Shown: positions 1-8,164 of the stretch, in pieces
Numbering within the stretch: position 1 is the first letter of the stretch
Layout of the letters: each line of letters begins with the position of its first letter
Source: CAZYXZ01 sp964651395
GTDB lineage: Bacteria; Actinomycetota; Actinomycetes; BP-191
DNA: 64,000 nt
Assembly: GCA_964651395.1 (NCBI GenBank)
Contig: CAZYXZ010000001.1
Span: forward strand, 62,001-126,000
Direction: 5' to 3'
Notes under the pieces: model-generated
What the model saw: the letters and a program-made list of their open reading frames with translations, nothing else
Database searches by the model: none
Told to the model about the DNA's origin: nothing
Made by a program: the position numbers and the translations under genes

Positions 1-682
1 TCCGCCGATAGACGGTGGCCTTGCTGGGCATCGGGAAGTCCGGGCCGTGGCGTTCGCGGAGCAGCCGCTCGACGCGCACCCGAAGCCGGCCCCGCTCGCC
101 GGTGGACTCACCGATCTCACGGTCCATGCACTCGGTGATGGCAGCCATGAGCTCGGCGTCGCCGCGCTGACGTTGCGGTTGGGGCGCGAGTCGCCGGTCG
201 ACTAGCGCCCAGAGGCCTTCTTGCTGGTAGTCGCGGCAGTAGCGGCGCAGCGTGCCCAAGGCGATCGGGCTGGTGCTGTTGGCCGTCTGCGCGACCTTGC
301 GTTGCTGCCGGTCGAACAGTGACGTGCTCGCCGGGTCGAACTGCGGGTCGGCCGGCAGGCCAGTGCGGGCTTCCCCGTAGAGGACCTCGCGGACATGCCG
401 CTCGAGCGCACGAGCCGCGGTGACGATGTCTGTGCGCAACCCGTCCAAGCGTGCGTCGGCCGGCACGCGGGGTCGCTGCGAGTCGAGCAGCTCGAACGTC
501 GGATCGGCAAGCAGGTCGCCGGCGAGAGTGGTGAGGACCTCACCGTCGTTGCCGAGCAGCGTCACCGTCGTGGTTCCGCCCGGTCGCAGCTCCCGCAGGG
601 TGCTGAGAGCGCGCACGGAGTATGTGCGCTCAGCAAGGCGCAGCACCGCACCGATGCGCAGCATCGGCCGCCCGCCCGTCAT
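1..682 (-). CDS. TnsB-like (Mu/Tn7-type) transposase, N-terminal part only
   Basis: This open frame begins at ATG 682 and runs off the left edge, so only about 227 N-terminal residues are present. The start overlaps the TnsA-like stop by ATGA, as expected for a coupled tnsA-tnsB pair. The visible part has the look of TnsB/MuA N-termini: an early basic segment, then a helix-turn-helix-like stretch (LGTLRRYCRDYQQEGLWALV, about residues 150-170) followed by an Arg/Gln-rich linker. The DDE catalytic domain would lie beyond the edge. Family assignment rests on this HTH pattern plus the tnsA/tniQ neighbours; the missing part prevents certainty. Confidence 0.7.
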   Translation of the reverse strand, partial: MTGGRPMLRIGAVLRLAERTYSVRALSTLRELRPGGTTTVTLLGNDGEVLTTLAGDLLADPTFELLDSQRPRVPADARLDGLRTDIVTAARALERHVREVLYGEARTGLPADPQFDPASTSLFDRQQRKVAQTANSTSPIALGTLRRYCRDYQQEGLWALVDRRLAPQPQRQRGDAELMAAITECMDREIGESTGERGRLRVRVERLLRERHGPDFPMPSKATVYRR

Positions 683-1455
683 GTCTCGCCTCCGGCGCGC
701 ACAAGGCTGTCCGATCGCATGGGCCGGTCCAGGTCGAGGCGCAGCCGACCGGCCCACAGCTCGTGGTAGAGCGCGGGGAGAACTCTCAGGGGGTCGCCGA
801 AGAGCTCAGCGCCGGCGCGCAGGCCGAGCGGTTCGGCGAAGACGACGGCAAGCTGCGTGGCCAGCTCAGCGTTGCGGCAACGCGGGTGTCGGTACGCGGC
901 GATGAATCGCAGGTTGCTGCGGTAGGGCTCAACCAATGGCCCCAGCACGCGGTAGCCCCATCCGAGCTGCGCGCACATTCGTGCAGTGGCCGTGAACGTC
1001 GTGGCGGCTGCGGTGTCGATCTGCGCCGGGTGTCGGCAGTCGACGAGGAGCCTGCTGGCGTCGGCGCGTATCAGCAGCGCGTCGGGCACATGCATCCGGT
1101 CCGACCAGACCAGCTGCATCGGCTGGCTGACGAGGGCGACAGTGTGCGGGTCAAAGTCGGCCTGCTGGAACCGGTCCCGTTCGAGTCCGGACTCGTATGT
1201 CCAGTACCGCCGTTCGGTCGCCGACCAGTACTGGCCCGACCGGGCCAAGCCCCGCCCGAGCTTGAGCACATCACGCACCGGTTGCATCCCGGGCAGCGGC
1301 AGCGCGCCGAGGTCATCCGCGGCTAACCGGATCGGCTCGCCGTCCGCGGCCACGTAGCGCACCTGCGGCAGGTCGCGGCCCGACAGGTGAGCTGGACGTG
1401 CGGGCCGGCGTGGCGCAGCAGCGCGGAGGGTCCCCCCCGGCGCAAGCGTCCGCAT
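679..1455 (-). CDS. TnsA-like heteromeric transposase endonuclease subunit
   Basis: 258 residues from ATG 1455, chosen because GGAGGTG lies 5 nt upstream; a longer reading to 1731 would run through the divergent HTH gene. The middle carries a TnsA_N-like signature: YESGLERD (acidic catalytic position), then RMHVPDALL (Asp position) and LLVDCRHPAQ where the family usually has (E/D)VK. TnsA cuts the 5' ends of the transposon while TnsB joins the 3' ends, giving cut-and-paste movement. The Lys of the nuclease core reads as Arg here, which may be tolerated or may weaken the nuclease. The stop overlaps the TnsB-like start. Confidence 0.75.
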   Translation of the reverse strand: MRTLAPGGTLRAAAPRRPARPAHLSGRDLPQVRYVAADGEPIRLAADDLGALPLPGMQPVRDVLKLGRGLARSGQYWSATERRYWTYESGLERDRFQQADFDPHTVALVSQPMQLVWSDRMHVPDALLIRADASRLLVDCRHPAQIDTAAATTFTATARMCAQLGWGYRVLGPLVEPYRSNLRFIAAYRHPRCRNAELATQLAVVFAEPLGLRAGAELFGDPLRVLPALYHELWAGRLRLDLDRPMRSDSLVRAGGET

Positions 1456-1620
1456 CGACACCTCCGGGGGGAAGCAGCTGCACCTCCGGGAACTACGGAG
1501 AGTGACGAACTGCACGGGGCGTGCTGACCTCGCAACGGTACGGCTGGGAGGGGGATTCGGACAAATCGACCAGGAGGCGGACCTAGAGTGGGATGGACCT
1601 CGAGCATCGGCAGGTGACGT

Positions 1621-2004
1621 GTGAGCCGGACCACGGACCAGCCCGATCCGCTTGTGGCGCGCTATGTCGCGGAGATCGTCACCGCCATCGAGGCCGCGCG
1701 CGGCGGACGATCGCTTCGGCAGTTCGCCCAAATGTGTGGGGTGAGCGCCTCGACCTTGTCCGCGGTGATCCGTGGCCGGCGCTTCCCAGATCTGCAGACC
1801 GTCGTGCTGGTCGAGGCCGCTACCGGGATCGAGATCTGGCCGTTTGACCGCATTCGGGCCGCCGAGTTCGCGGCCTCGCGGATGCGGGTCGCAGAGTCAC
1901 GCGTACGGCCCCGTGCGCAGTTAGGCCAACAGATCAGTTCCGCAGGCCGCACTCATAGGCCAGCCAGCCGGACTCCCGGGGCCAGTCGCTGCGATCGAGG
2001 GTGA
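1621..2004 (+). CDS. Small helix-turn-helix protein inside the transposon core
   Basis: 127 residues from GTG 1621 (AGGTG 6 nt upstream). Residues about 14-60 form an XRE-like HTH: SLRQFAQMCGVSASTLSAVI then RGRRFPDLQTVVLVE, resembling the DNA-binding half of phage-type repressors. It is transcribed away from tnsA and its tail overlaps the end of the first tniQ gene (1934) convergently. By position it could regulate the transposition genes, as small HTH proteins do in other Tn7-like elements; this is inference. The C-terminal 50 residues are low-complexity and Arg-rich, so the true stop region is less certain. Confidence 0.5.
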   Translation: MSRTTDQPDPLVARYVAEIVTAIEAARGGRSLRQFAQMCGVSASTLSAVIRGRRFPDLQTVVLVEAATGIEIWPFDRIRAAEFAASRMRVAESRVRPRAQLGQQISSAGRTHRPASRTPGASRCDRG

Positions 2005-2767
2005 CCCTCAGCCGGCGAGCGTGCGCGGTGAGCCCACGGCGGATCGCCCTTTCGATGCCGACGACATCCGGCCGGTCGTCCAGGTAGTCGCCCTGGCCCC
2101 AAACCACCCTGATCTGAGTGAGCAGTACGACCTCGGGATAGACCCACGGCTCGACGTTCCCGGCCCGCCATGCCGGCCAGTCGGCTTGATCGCAGCGTGC
2201 TGCCCAGATCCGCGCGAGGTACGGAAGCTCCAGGCTTCGCCAGGAATAGGCGACACCGATCGCCCCCCGTAGCTGCTCGAGGAAGCCGCGGTGGCCGCGG
2301 CTGCGGGCGAACATCCGGTCGAGACGGGTCTGCGCTCCAGTCAGTTCCGTGCTGCGCACCGGGGTCTTCTCGCCGACCACCTGCTCGTGCTCGGTGCAGT
2401 AGAGGAAGGGCGCGTGTGCCCACCGGGCGAGTCGCGCGCCGTCGTCACGGAGGCAGGCGGTACACCGGTACGGAACGGTGATCAGGCCGCTCTCTCGGCG
2501 CATCGTCATGCGCGGTCGCGATTCGTCGCGCAGCCATAGCGGGGGTTGGGTGACCCAGTCGCGGTAGGTGAGGGCCGGCATCGCGGAACGCAACAAGCCG
2601 ACCGGTAGGCCGGACAGCGCCGATAGCTTCTCCTCGAGAGGCCCATGCGCGATCACATCCCGTGCCCGCTCCGTCGACGCGGGCAGCGCCAGCGGCAAGG
2701 CGCGCACCGGGAGGTGGTGCGCGTCGGCGAGGCGGCCCAGCCAGCTCAGCACCGTCTCGCCCGGCAC
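1934..2767 (-). CDS. TniQ family protein (target selector), copy 1
   Basis: 277 residues from GTG 2767. The N-terminus (PGETVLSWLGRLADAHHLPV) matches the TniQ opening in which an ESxxSWL-type segment starts the fold. A zinc-finger pair follows: CTAC near residue 112 and CTEH near 140. TniQ proteins link a target-recognition module to the TnsC/TniB ATPase and so choose the insertion site. It lies 44 nt downstream of a second TniQ gene on the same strand, and both read toward tnsA and tnsB. Its 3' end overlaps the convergent HTH gene. Confidence 0.75.
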   Translation of the reverse strand: MPGETVLSWLGRLADAHHLPVRALPLALPASTERARDVIAHGPLEEKLSALSGLPVGLLRSAMPALTYRDWVTQPPLWLRDESRPRMTMRRESGLITVPYRCTACLRDDGARLARWAHAPFLYCTEHEQVVGEKTPVRSTELTGAQTRLDRMFARSRGHRGFLEQLRGAIGVAYSWRSLELPYLARIWAARCDQADWPAWRAGNVEPWVYPEVVLLTQIRVVWGQGDYLDDRPDVVGIERAIRRGLTAHARRLRVTLDRSDWPRESGWLAYECGLRN

Positions 2768-2811
2768 GGGGGGAACGCGGCGGGGGAGAGTCCGTGGCGA
2801 CGGGTCCCAGT

Positions 2812-3756
2812 TCAGGACAGCCCCGCCTCGGCGGCGATCTGGTGGATCTCCGGGTAGCCGCGATAGCTCATCAGCGGCGACGGCGCGAGCCAGGCGAGCA
2901 GCTCACGGGTACATAGCGGCGCGTCCCGAGCCAAGTTGAGCCGGCGGCACATGATGTGCTGCAGGTCGGCGGCGAAGTGCAGCCAGTGATGACGCGCCTC
3001 GTGGTAGCCATCCGCGGTCGCGAGGTCATGGCGCAGAAGCGCCGTGGCAACCATGACGGCTTCGGGGAGCTGAAACGGCCGCACCGTCCAGCCGGTCGTC
3101 GGCCAGTCCTGGCTTGCCCGCCGTTGCTGCCAGGCCTGCTCGACCAGCGCCGGCCACCCCGGCGCGTCGCGACCCGGGTGCCGCCAGCCACTGAACATCC
3201 GCAGGGTGCGCTTCCACGCGGACTCAGCAGCCGCAGCCGGGAAGACCCGCCACAGCCCAGACAGCTCAGCCTGTGCGCGGCGAACAGCCCCCGAACGCAA
3301 GGTGATGCCGGCGGCGTCGGTGAGCAGTAGCTGGTGTGCCGCGCAGTACAACTGCGGGCCGAGCCAACGTCGCGATGGCGCGGCGCCGCCGCGTCTGCGC
3401 GAGCAGCGCAGGCAGTATCCCGGCCAGGCACTGTCGTCGAGACCGCTGTCGTAGGACGCCGCTTCTCTGCCGTCAGGCAGCAGCGCGCGGTCGGCCGCAC
3501 CTGGCAACGCGGCGGCCAGACGTCGCGTGGTTGTGCCGGCCATACAGGCGAGGTGGGCGCGGCCCGGGCGAGTGAGCCACAGATCGGTCGGCACCCAGTG
3601 GCCGGTGGCGCTCGGCGGGCCAGTGCCGAGCATGCGGGCCACGTGGTCGTCCAGGAGGTGGTTGGCTTGAGCGAGGCGACGAACGTAGGAGCCGGCGCCC
3701 TCACCGCCCACCGGCCGCACTGTTCGGGGGAGTGGTCGCAGCGGTTGGTCCGGCAT
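2812..3756 (-). CDS. TniQ family protein (target selector), copy 2
   Basis: About 314 residues. ATG 3756 is preferred over an upstream in-frame start at 3987 because the TniQ-like opening (PRTVRPVGGEGAGSYVRRLA) begins just after it and the extra N-terminus is low-complexity. The zinc-finger pair is present: CLRC then CAAH. It differs clearly from its neighbour, so the two are not a recent duplication. Two TniQ proteins in one element suggest two targeting modes or a heteromeric selector. It is probably the first gene of the minus-strand transposition operon. Confidence 0.75.
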   Translation of the reverse strand: MPDQPLRPLPRTVRPVGGEGAGSYVRRLAQANHLLDDHVARMLGTGPPSATGHWVPTDLWLTRPGRAHLACMAGTTTRRLAAALPGAADRALLPDGREAASYDSGLDDSAWPGYCLRCSRRRGGAAPSRRWLGPQLYCAAHQLLLTDAAGITLRSGAVRRAQAELSGLWRVFPAAAAESAWKRTLRMFSGWRHPGRDAPGWPALVEQAWQQRRASQDWPTTGWTVRPFQLPEAVMVATALLRHDLATADGYHEARHHWLHFAADLQHIMCRRLNLARDAPLCTRELLAWLAPSPLMSYRGYPEIHQIAAEAGLS

Positions 3757-3886
3757 GGGCAACCCTGAGCGCTGACGGCGTTGTGTTGGCCCTTTCCCCA
3801 GGCTCCAGGATGCGAACCCCGAGCACGCCGGCGGACCGTTCAGGTGGCGCCAGCCGGACGGGAGACACGACCGGTGTTGCAGGCTC

Positions 3887-4147
3887 CTATCGCCGACCAG
3901 GCGGAATCGGTGACGCGTCCACCGCGGGTGTGATTCCGGGTGAGGGAAGCAGCCCGTGGTCGCGCCATTGCCGGACGATCTCGTCACGCTTCTGCTCGGC
4001 GTACCAGGTCAGGCCTGTGGTGATCACACCCGGAGGGAGCAGCAGAACCACGATCAGCAGGAGCCGCCCGCGCAGCCGCTGCCAGCGGCGCGACCAGTCG
4101 AAGTCGATGACCTCCAGGACCAGTTCAATGAACACGCTCCGCAGCAT
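3887..4147 (-). CDS. Possible small membrane protein (unrecognised)
   Basis: An 86-residue frame from ATG 4147 in the 445-base gap between the TniQ genes and the FMN reductase. It has a basic amphipathic start (SRRWQRLRGR) then one clear hydrophobic segment (LLLIVVLLLPPGVITTGLTW, residues about 29-48), then a charged tail. No family recognised. The single membrane span argues for a real gene, but the length alone does not. Nothing else stands out in this gap; no terminal inverted repeat of the transposon could be picked out by eye. Confidence 0.35.
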   Translation of the reverse strand: MLRSVFIELVLEVIDFDWSRRWQRLRGRLLLIVVLLLPPGVITTGLTWYAEQKRDEIVRQWRDHGLLPSPGITPAVDASPIPPGRR

Positions 4148-4201
4148 GGCGACCGGGTGTGACAGCGAGCGGTGGTCCCGTCAGGCCGCGGTGCCTCTCC
4201 G

Positions 4202-4915
4202 TCAAATCTCGACGCGGTCGATGGGGAGGTCGGGTGGTTCGCCGAGGAACTCGATCCAGGCCCTCTTGACGCAGGGGTAGTGGGTGGAGGCCTCGACGAG
4301 GTCCAGGAACTTGGCGATGGTGTCGCTGAAGCGTGCTCTGAGCCGTTCGTCGACGAGCTCGCCGGTGTCGTCGAACGCGGTACTAGCCTGGGCGAGCGAG
4401 AACATGTCGGGGTAGATGCGGGCACCGAGATGTTCGAGTGGGACTCGTAGTGACCACAGGCCGCGGTTGCCTCCCACCATCGACGGTGATGCGGAGAGCA
4501 GGAGGCCGTGTTGCTCGTTGAAGGGCTGGGGGCTGGCGCGGGAGACCCAGTCGATGACGTTCTTCAGCGCACCGGGCATCGACGCGTTGTACTCCGGCGA
4601 CACGATGACGACGCCATCGGATGCGGTCAGTCGTTTGCGCAGGGCGTGCGCCCCGGGTGGCATGCCGTCGGCAGACTCGACATCACCGTTGTAGGACGGT
4701 GCGTCGAAGTCCCGCATTGATGCGAAGTCGACGCTCGCACCGTTGCGCTCGACTGCAGTGGCGACGAGCCGTGCTAGCCGAGTGTTGAGCGACCCGGCGC
4801 GCAGGGACGCGGAGAACACCAGGATCCTCAGCGGCTCGCGGTCGGGGACGGTCCCGGCATCGCTCCGACGCTTCTCTGCCGTGCTCTGCGCCGGTGATGC
4901 CGTGGCTGGCCCCAT
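4202..4915 (-). CDS. NADPH-dependent FMN reductase family flavoprotein
   Basis: 237 residues with a flavodoxin-like fold: ILVFSASLRAGSLNTRLARL near residue 31 is the FMN phosphate loop, and SPEYNASMPGALKNVIDWVS near 105 is the hallmark of the NADPH_dep_FMN_red family (azoreductase, chromate or quinone reductase type). It transfers hydride from NAD(P)H via FMN to quinones or similar acceptors. About 25 N-terminal residues precede the fold, so a later GTG may be the real start. Two bases separate it from the upstream alcohol dehydrogenase stop, so the pair is one operon. Confidence 0.85.
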   Translation of the reverse strand: MGPATASPAQSTAEKRRSDAGTVPDREPLRILVFSASLRAGSLNTRLARLVATAVERNGASVDFASMRDFDAPSYNGDVESADGMPPGAHALRKRLTASDGVVIVSPEYNASMPGALKNVIDWVSRASPQPFNEQHGLLLSASPSMVGGNRGLWSLRVPLEHLGARIYPDMFSLAQASTAFDDTGELVDERLRARFSDTIAKFLDLVEASTHYPCVKRAWIEFLGEPPDLPIDRVEI

Positions 4916-4917
4916 GT

Positions 4918-5961
4918 CTACGCGCTGGGCGTGACGACGGCCCGGCCGTCGAGCTGCCCGGACTCCAGCCGCCGGTAGGCGTCGAGAGCGTCGTCCATGC
5001 TGTAGCGCTCGATGTCAGGACGGATCTGCCCGGCGCGGTACATGGCCGCGACGTTGTAGAGGTCCTCGATCGTGCCCCAGTAGGTGTTGGTGATCGTCGC
5101 CTCGTAGGGCGTGGTGAAGAAACTCCACTCGGTGAGCCCGCCGGCGATCCCGACGACGGTGAGGCGCCCGCCTTGGGCCATGCACGCCTGGGCTGTCTTG
5201 ATCGTTGGCGCGGCGCCCACGATGTCGAACGCAGCGTCGACGCCGCGCCCGCCGGTGAGTTCGCGGATCGCTTCCACCTGCCCGTCGCCGCCGGGGACAG
5301 TGACCGCACCGTTGGCTTCGGCGCGCTTCATGGCTTCCGGCTTCATGTCGGTGGCGATCACCGTGGCGCCGGTGAGCGCGGTGAGGATCTGCACGGCGAT
5401 CTGACCAAGTCCCCCGAGCCCGATCACCAACGCGAAGCGACCGCCGCCGGCCAGGTTCGGCAGGGCGTTGCGGATGGCGTGATACGGCGTCAGGCCCGCA
5501 TCCGCCAACGGCGCGGCCGCGACCGGGTCGGCGTCACCGAGCGATACAAGGTTCCGCGCCGGGACAGCCACGTACTCCGCCATCCCGCCGTCACGACCCA
5601 AGCCGAGTCCCAGATAGGGCATCGACCCCGCGTTCTCGCAGTACGTGTCCTGGCCTCGCGAACACATGCGGCAATGCCCGCAGCCGATCGGCCCGTACAC
5701 GAGGTACGCCGCGCCGACGTCGATCCCGGAGACGCCAGGTCCGAGCGTGTCGACCCAGCCCGCGTTCTCGTGGCCAAGCGTGAATGGCGGAGGAATGGAG
5801 CCCGGCGAGCCCTTCGCGAAGTCCTTGTAGAGCGCGACATCGGAGTGGCACGCGCCTGCACCGGCGACCTTTAGCAGTACCTCGCCCGGGCCGGGCTCCG
5901 GCTGGTCGACGCTTTCCAGCGTGGGGAAGGTCTGCCACTCGCTGAAGACGACGGCCCGCAT
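4918..5961 (-). CDS. Zinc-dependent NAD(P) alcohol dehydrogenase
   Basis: 347 residues, full medium-chain dehydrogenase length. Catalytic zinc ligands are in ACHSD and GHENAG; the structural-zinc loop is CGHCRMCSRGQDTYC; the Rossmann motif is VIGLGGLGQIAV. The sequence pattern resembles the Rhodococcus ADH-A type of secondary-alcohol dehydrogenase (DPVAAAPLADAGLTPYHAIRN). It should oxidise secondary alcohols or reduce ketones in the cytosol. GAGGT precedes ATG 5961. It is followed directly by the FMN reductase, suggesting a two-gene redox operon. Confidence 0.9.
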   Translation of the reverse strand: MRAVVFSEWQTFPTLESVDQPEPGPGEVLLKVAGAGACHSDVALYKDFAKGSPGSIPPPFTLGHENAGWVDTLGPGVSGIDVGAAYLVYGPIGCGHCRMCSRGQDTYCENAGSMPYLGLGLGRDGGMAEYVAVPARNLVSLGDADPVAAAPLADAGLTPYHAIRNALPNLAGGGRFALVIGLGGLGQIAVQILTALTGATVIATDMKPEAMKRAEANGAVTVPGGDGQVEAIRELTGGRGVDAAFDIVGAAPTIKTAQACMAQGGRLTVVGIAGGLTEWSFFTTPYEATITNTYWGTIEDLYNVAAMYRAGQIRPDIERYSMDDALDAYRRLESGQLDGRAVVTPSA

Positions 5962-6069
5962 CGCGACCTCATTTCTCCCGCCCGCAAGGCAGCCTACGCG
6001 GCAGCGGCCAAGTCACGCGCGGGCCACCAGCGGAGCTACGAGCGAACGCAGAGCAACACGGTTCACTGC

Positions 6070-6561
6070 TCAGACTCCTACCGCCGTGATGGGAGTGCTC
6101 GGCTGGTTCGTGACGCCTTGCCAGTCCTCGGGCACCAGCACGATTGGTTGTCGCGCGCGGTGTGTCAGCTCGTAGGTGGTGGACCCGAGCAGCCGTGCTC
6201 GCAGTCCTGTGTGGCCGTCGGCACCGACGACGATGAGCGCGGCCTGCTCCCGCTCTGCGGCGGCGATCAGGCCGTCGGCGGCAGAGTCGTCCTCGACGAG
6301 AGCGCAGCGCAGATCGTGGCCGTCTTCGCGACCTGCCTCGGTCCACGGTCCGTGGAGCTTGGCGTGCAGGGCCGCCTCCCAGTTGGTGAATCCGATGGGA
6401 GGCAGGTCTCGGAGAAACTCGCGCGTGTAGGTGAGCACATGAACGGCCACCAGCTCAGCGCCGGACTCGGCTGCACGCGCGGCGGCCCACTTGAGGGCGC
6501 GAGCGGAACCGAGCGAGCCGTTCACGCCGACGAGGATGGTGGGCAACGCCTCCTGCGTCAT
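6070..6561 (-). CDS. Universal stress protein, single UspA domain
   Basis: 163 residues from ATG 6561, chosen because GAGAGGAG lies upstream; an earlier in-frame start at 6606 would overlap the promoter element. The UspA fold is clear: ILVGVNGSLGSARALKWAA at the start and IVVGADGHTGLRARLLGSTT near the end, the latter the ATP-binding G-2x-G-9x-G-(S/T) motif. These proteins support survival under hypoxia, oxidants or starvation. It is divergent from the transaldolase, and the gap holds the TTCTAA-N18 element shared with the SodA and DoxX promoters, so it is probably coregulated with them. Confidence 0.9.
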   Translation of the reverse strand: MTQEALPTILVGVNGSLGSARALKWAAARAAESGAELVAVHVLTYTREFLRDLPPIGFTNWEAALHAKLHGPWTEAGREDGHDLRCALVEDDSAADGLIAAAEREQAALIVVGADGHTGLRARLLGSTTYELTHRARQPIVLVPEDWQGVTNQPSTPITAVGV

Positions 6562-6597
6562 GGCCTGCTCCTCTCGAACGACTGCTCGCTGACTCGA

Positions 6598-6627
6598 TTC
6601 TAACACCCAACCGCATATGCGCTAGAG
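6598..6627. promoter_or_regulatory. TTCTAA-N18-CTAGAG element, site 1
   Basis: TTCTAA at 6598-6603 and CTAGAG at 6622-6627 are separated by exactly 18 bases between the divergent usp and transaldolase genes. The same arrangement recurs at 16572-16601 and 18065-18094. The arms are inverted copies of each other. It may bind a dimeric repressor, or it may be two overlapping divergent promoters (TAGAGT reading plus, TAGAAT reading minus as -10 boxes). Confidence 0.6.
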
Positions 6628-6663
6628 TGGAACAATGCATCGGCGGCCACCGAGGAGGGCGCC

Positions 6664-7770
6664 ATAACGAAGCTCGACCGGCTGCGTGACACATACGGGC
6701 AGAGCCCATGGTTGGACAACCTGACCCGGGACTACCTGCGCGACGACACGCTGGAGTGGCTGGTTCACTGCGGCATCCGTGGCGTGACCGCCAATCCGAG
6801 CATCTTCGCCAAGGCGATCGAAGGATCCGACGCCTACGACGACGACTTCGCAGCCGCCATGGCCAGCGGCCAGGACGTCGACGCCGCCTACTGGGCCCTC
6901 GTCGCCAGCGACGTGACCGGTGCACTGCGGGTGCTTCGTCCGACGTTCGAGGCGAGTGGCGGCGTCGACGGGTTCGTCTCAGTCGAGATCGCTCCGGAAC
7001 TGGCGCACGACACCGCAGGCAGCGTCCAGGCGGCGCGAGCACTGCGGCAGTGCATCACCGCCCCGAACCTGTACGTGAAGGTCCCCGCGACACCGGAGGG
7101 CATCCCGGCGATCCGCACGCTGGTCGGCGAAGGACAAAGCATCAACATCACGCTGCTGTTCTCGCTCGGCCGCTACGCGCAGGTCATCGAGGCCTACCTG
7201 AGCGGACTCGAGCACCTGGCAGGTCAAGGGACGGACCTCGCTGGCGTAAGCACCGTCGCGTCCTTCTTCGTCAGCCGGGTGGACACCGAGGTGGACCGTC
7301 GACTGGAGGCGGACGGCAGCGCCCACGCGCTCGCCTTGCGGGGAAGGGCTGCGATTGCGCAGGCGCGTGTCGCGTACGCGACGTTCCAGGCGGCGTTCGC
7401 CGGCGAGCGGTGGGACAGGCTTGCGGCGCGCGGCGCCCGCCCCCAGCGGCTGCTGTGGGCCTCGACGTCGACGAAGCACCCCGACTACCCCGACACGCGC
7501 TACGTCGACGCCCTGATCGGACCCGACACCGTGAACACACTCACCGAGGCGACGATCGCCGCGTTCGAAGACCACGGGACGCTGCAGCGAAGCATCGACC
7601 TCAACATCGACGAGGCATTCGGCGATCTGGTGGCGCTGAAGCGGGCCGGTATCGACCTGGACGACGTTGGCCGCGCACTCGAAGAGGCCGGTGTGGCCCG
7701 CTTCCTCGCCGACCTCGAACACCTGCGCACGGTCCTGACTGAGAAGGCCGCGCGCCTCGCGGCGGCCTGA
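6664..7770 (+). CDS. tal: Transaldolase
   Basis: Transfers a dihydroxyacetone unit between sugar phosphates in the non-oxidative pentose phosphate pathway. Family marks are GVTANPSIFAKAI, NLYVKVPATPEGIPA (Schiff-base Lys), NITLLFS and the C-terminal NIDEAF. Homology-like sequence (LDRLRDTYGQSPWLDNL) extends upstream of the first ordinary in-frame start (TTG 6712). The only codon well placed behind the GAGGAGG at 6651-6657 is ATA at 6664, so initiation may use AUA, or the base may be a sequencing error for ATG. A 10-codon ORF from ATG 6635 ends across that point. From 6664 the protein would be 368 residues, the usual actinobacterial length. Confidence 0.9.
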   Translation: MTKLDRLRDTYGQSPWLDNLTRDYLRDDTLEWLVHCGIRGVTANPSIFAKAIEGSDAYDDDFAAAMASGQDVDAAYWALVASDVTGALRVLRPTFEASGGVDGFVSVEIAPELAHDTAGSVQAARALRQCITAPNLYVKVPATPEGIPAIRTLVGEGQSINITLLFSLGRYAQVIEAYLSGLEHLAGQGTDLAGVSTVASFFVSRVDTEVDRRLEADGSAHALALRGRAAIAQARVAYATFQAAFAGERWDRLAARGARPQRLLWASTSTKHPDYPDTRYVDALIGPDTVNTLTEATIAAFEDHGTLQRSIDLNIDEAFGDLVALKRAGIDLDDVGRALEEAGVARFLADLEHLRTVLTEKAARLAAA

Positions 7771-7817
7771 CCGCACAGCTCCCATCAGCCTCTGCCCCGA
7801 CGGGATGGTGAACGGTG

Positions 7818-8150
7818 ATGCAGAAGTTCTCGCTCGCAGCGCTCGCCCGTGAACTCCTCGAACGCGTGGACGAGGCCGGCGGCGGGCACACGGCGCAGAC
7901 CGTCGTCGGCGGGCATGAGCGTGTCCTGCGTCAGACCGTGCTGGCCTTGCGCAGAGGCGCGACGCTCGCTGACCACGAGAACCCCGGCGAGGCGACCGTC
8001 CAGGTACTCAAGGGCCGGGTCGTGCTGACCAGCGGCGATGCGTCCTGGGAGGGCCGAACCGGCGACCTGATCGTCGTCCCGGACGCCCGACACAACCTGA
8101 CTGCCCTGGAAGAGTCAGCGGTGCTGCTGACCGTGGCGAAACTGCCGTGA
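7818..8150 (+). CDS. Small cupin-domain protein
   Basis: 110 residues from ATG 7818 (GTG 7815 is also possible). The C-terminal half has a compact cupin barrel: LRRGATLADHENPGEATVQV, LKGRVVLTSG, GDLIVVPDARHNLTA. Metal-site His residues are only partly conserved, so it may bind a ligand rather than act as an oxygenase. Similar small cupins are often found near universal stress proteins. It follows the transaldolase by 47 bases and is probably cotranscribed. Confidence 0.75.
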   Translation: MQKFSLAALARELLERVDEAGGGHTAQTVVGGHERVLRQTVLALRRGATLADHENPGEATVQVLKGRVVLTSGDASWEGRTGDLIVVPDARHNLTALEESAVLLTVAKLP

Positions 8151-8164
8151 CCGCCAGTGGGCCG

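Noticed and set aside
3757..4201. Transposon right end near the FMN reductase
   Set aside because: No terminal inverted repeat or TnsB-type repeats could be identified by eye in this gap.
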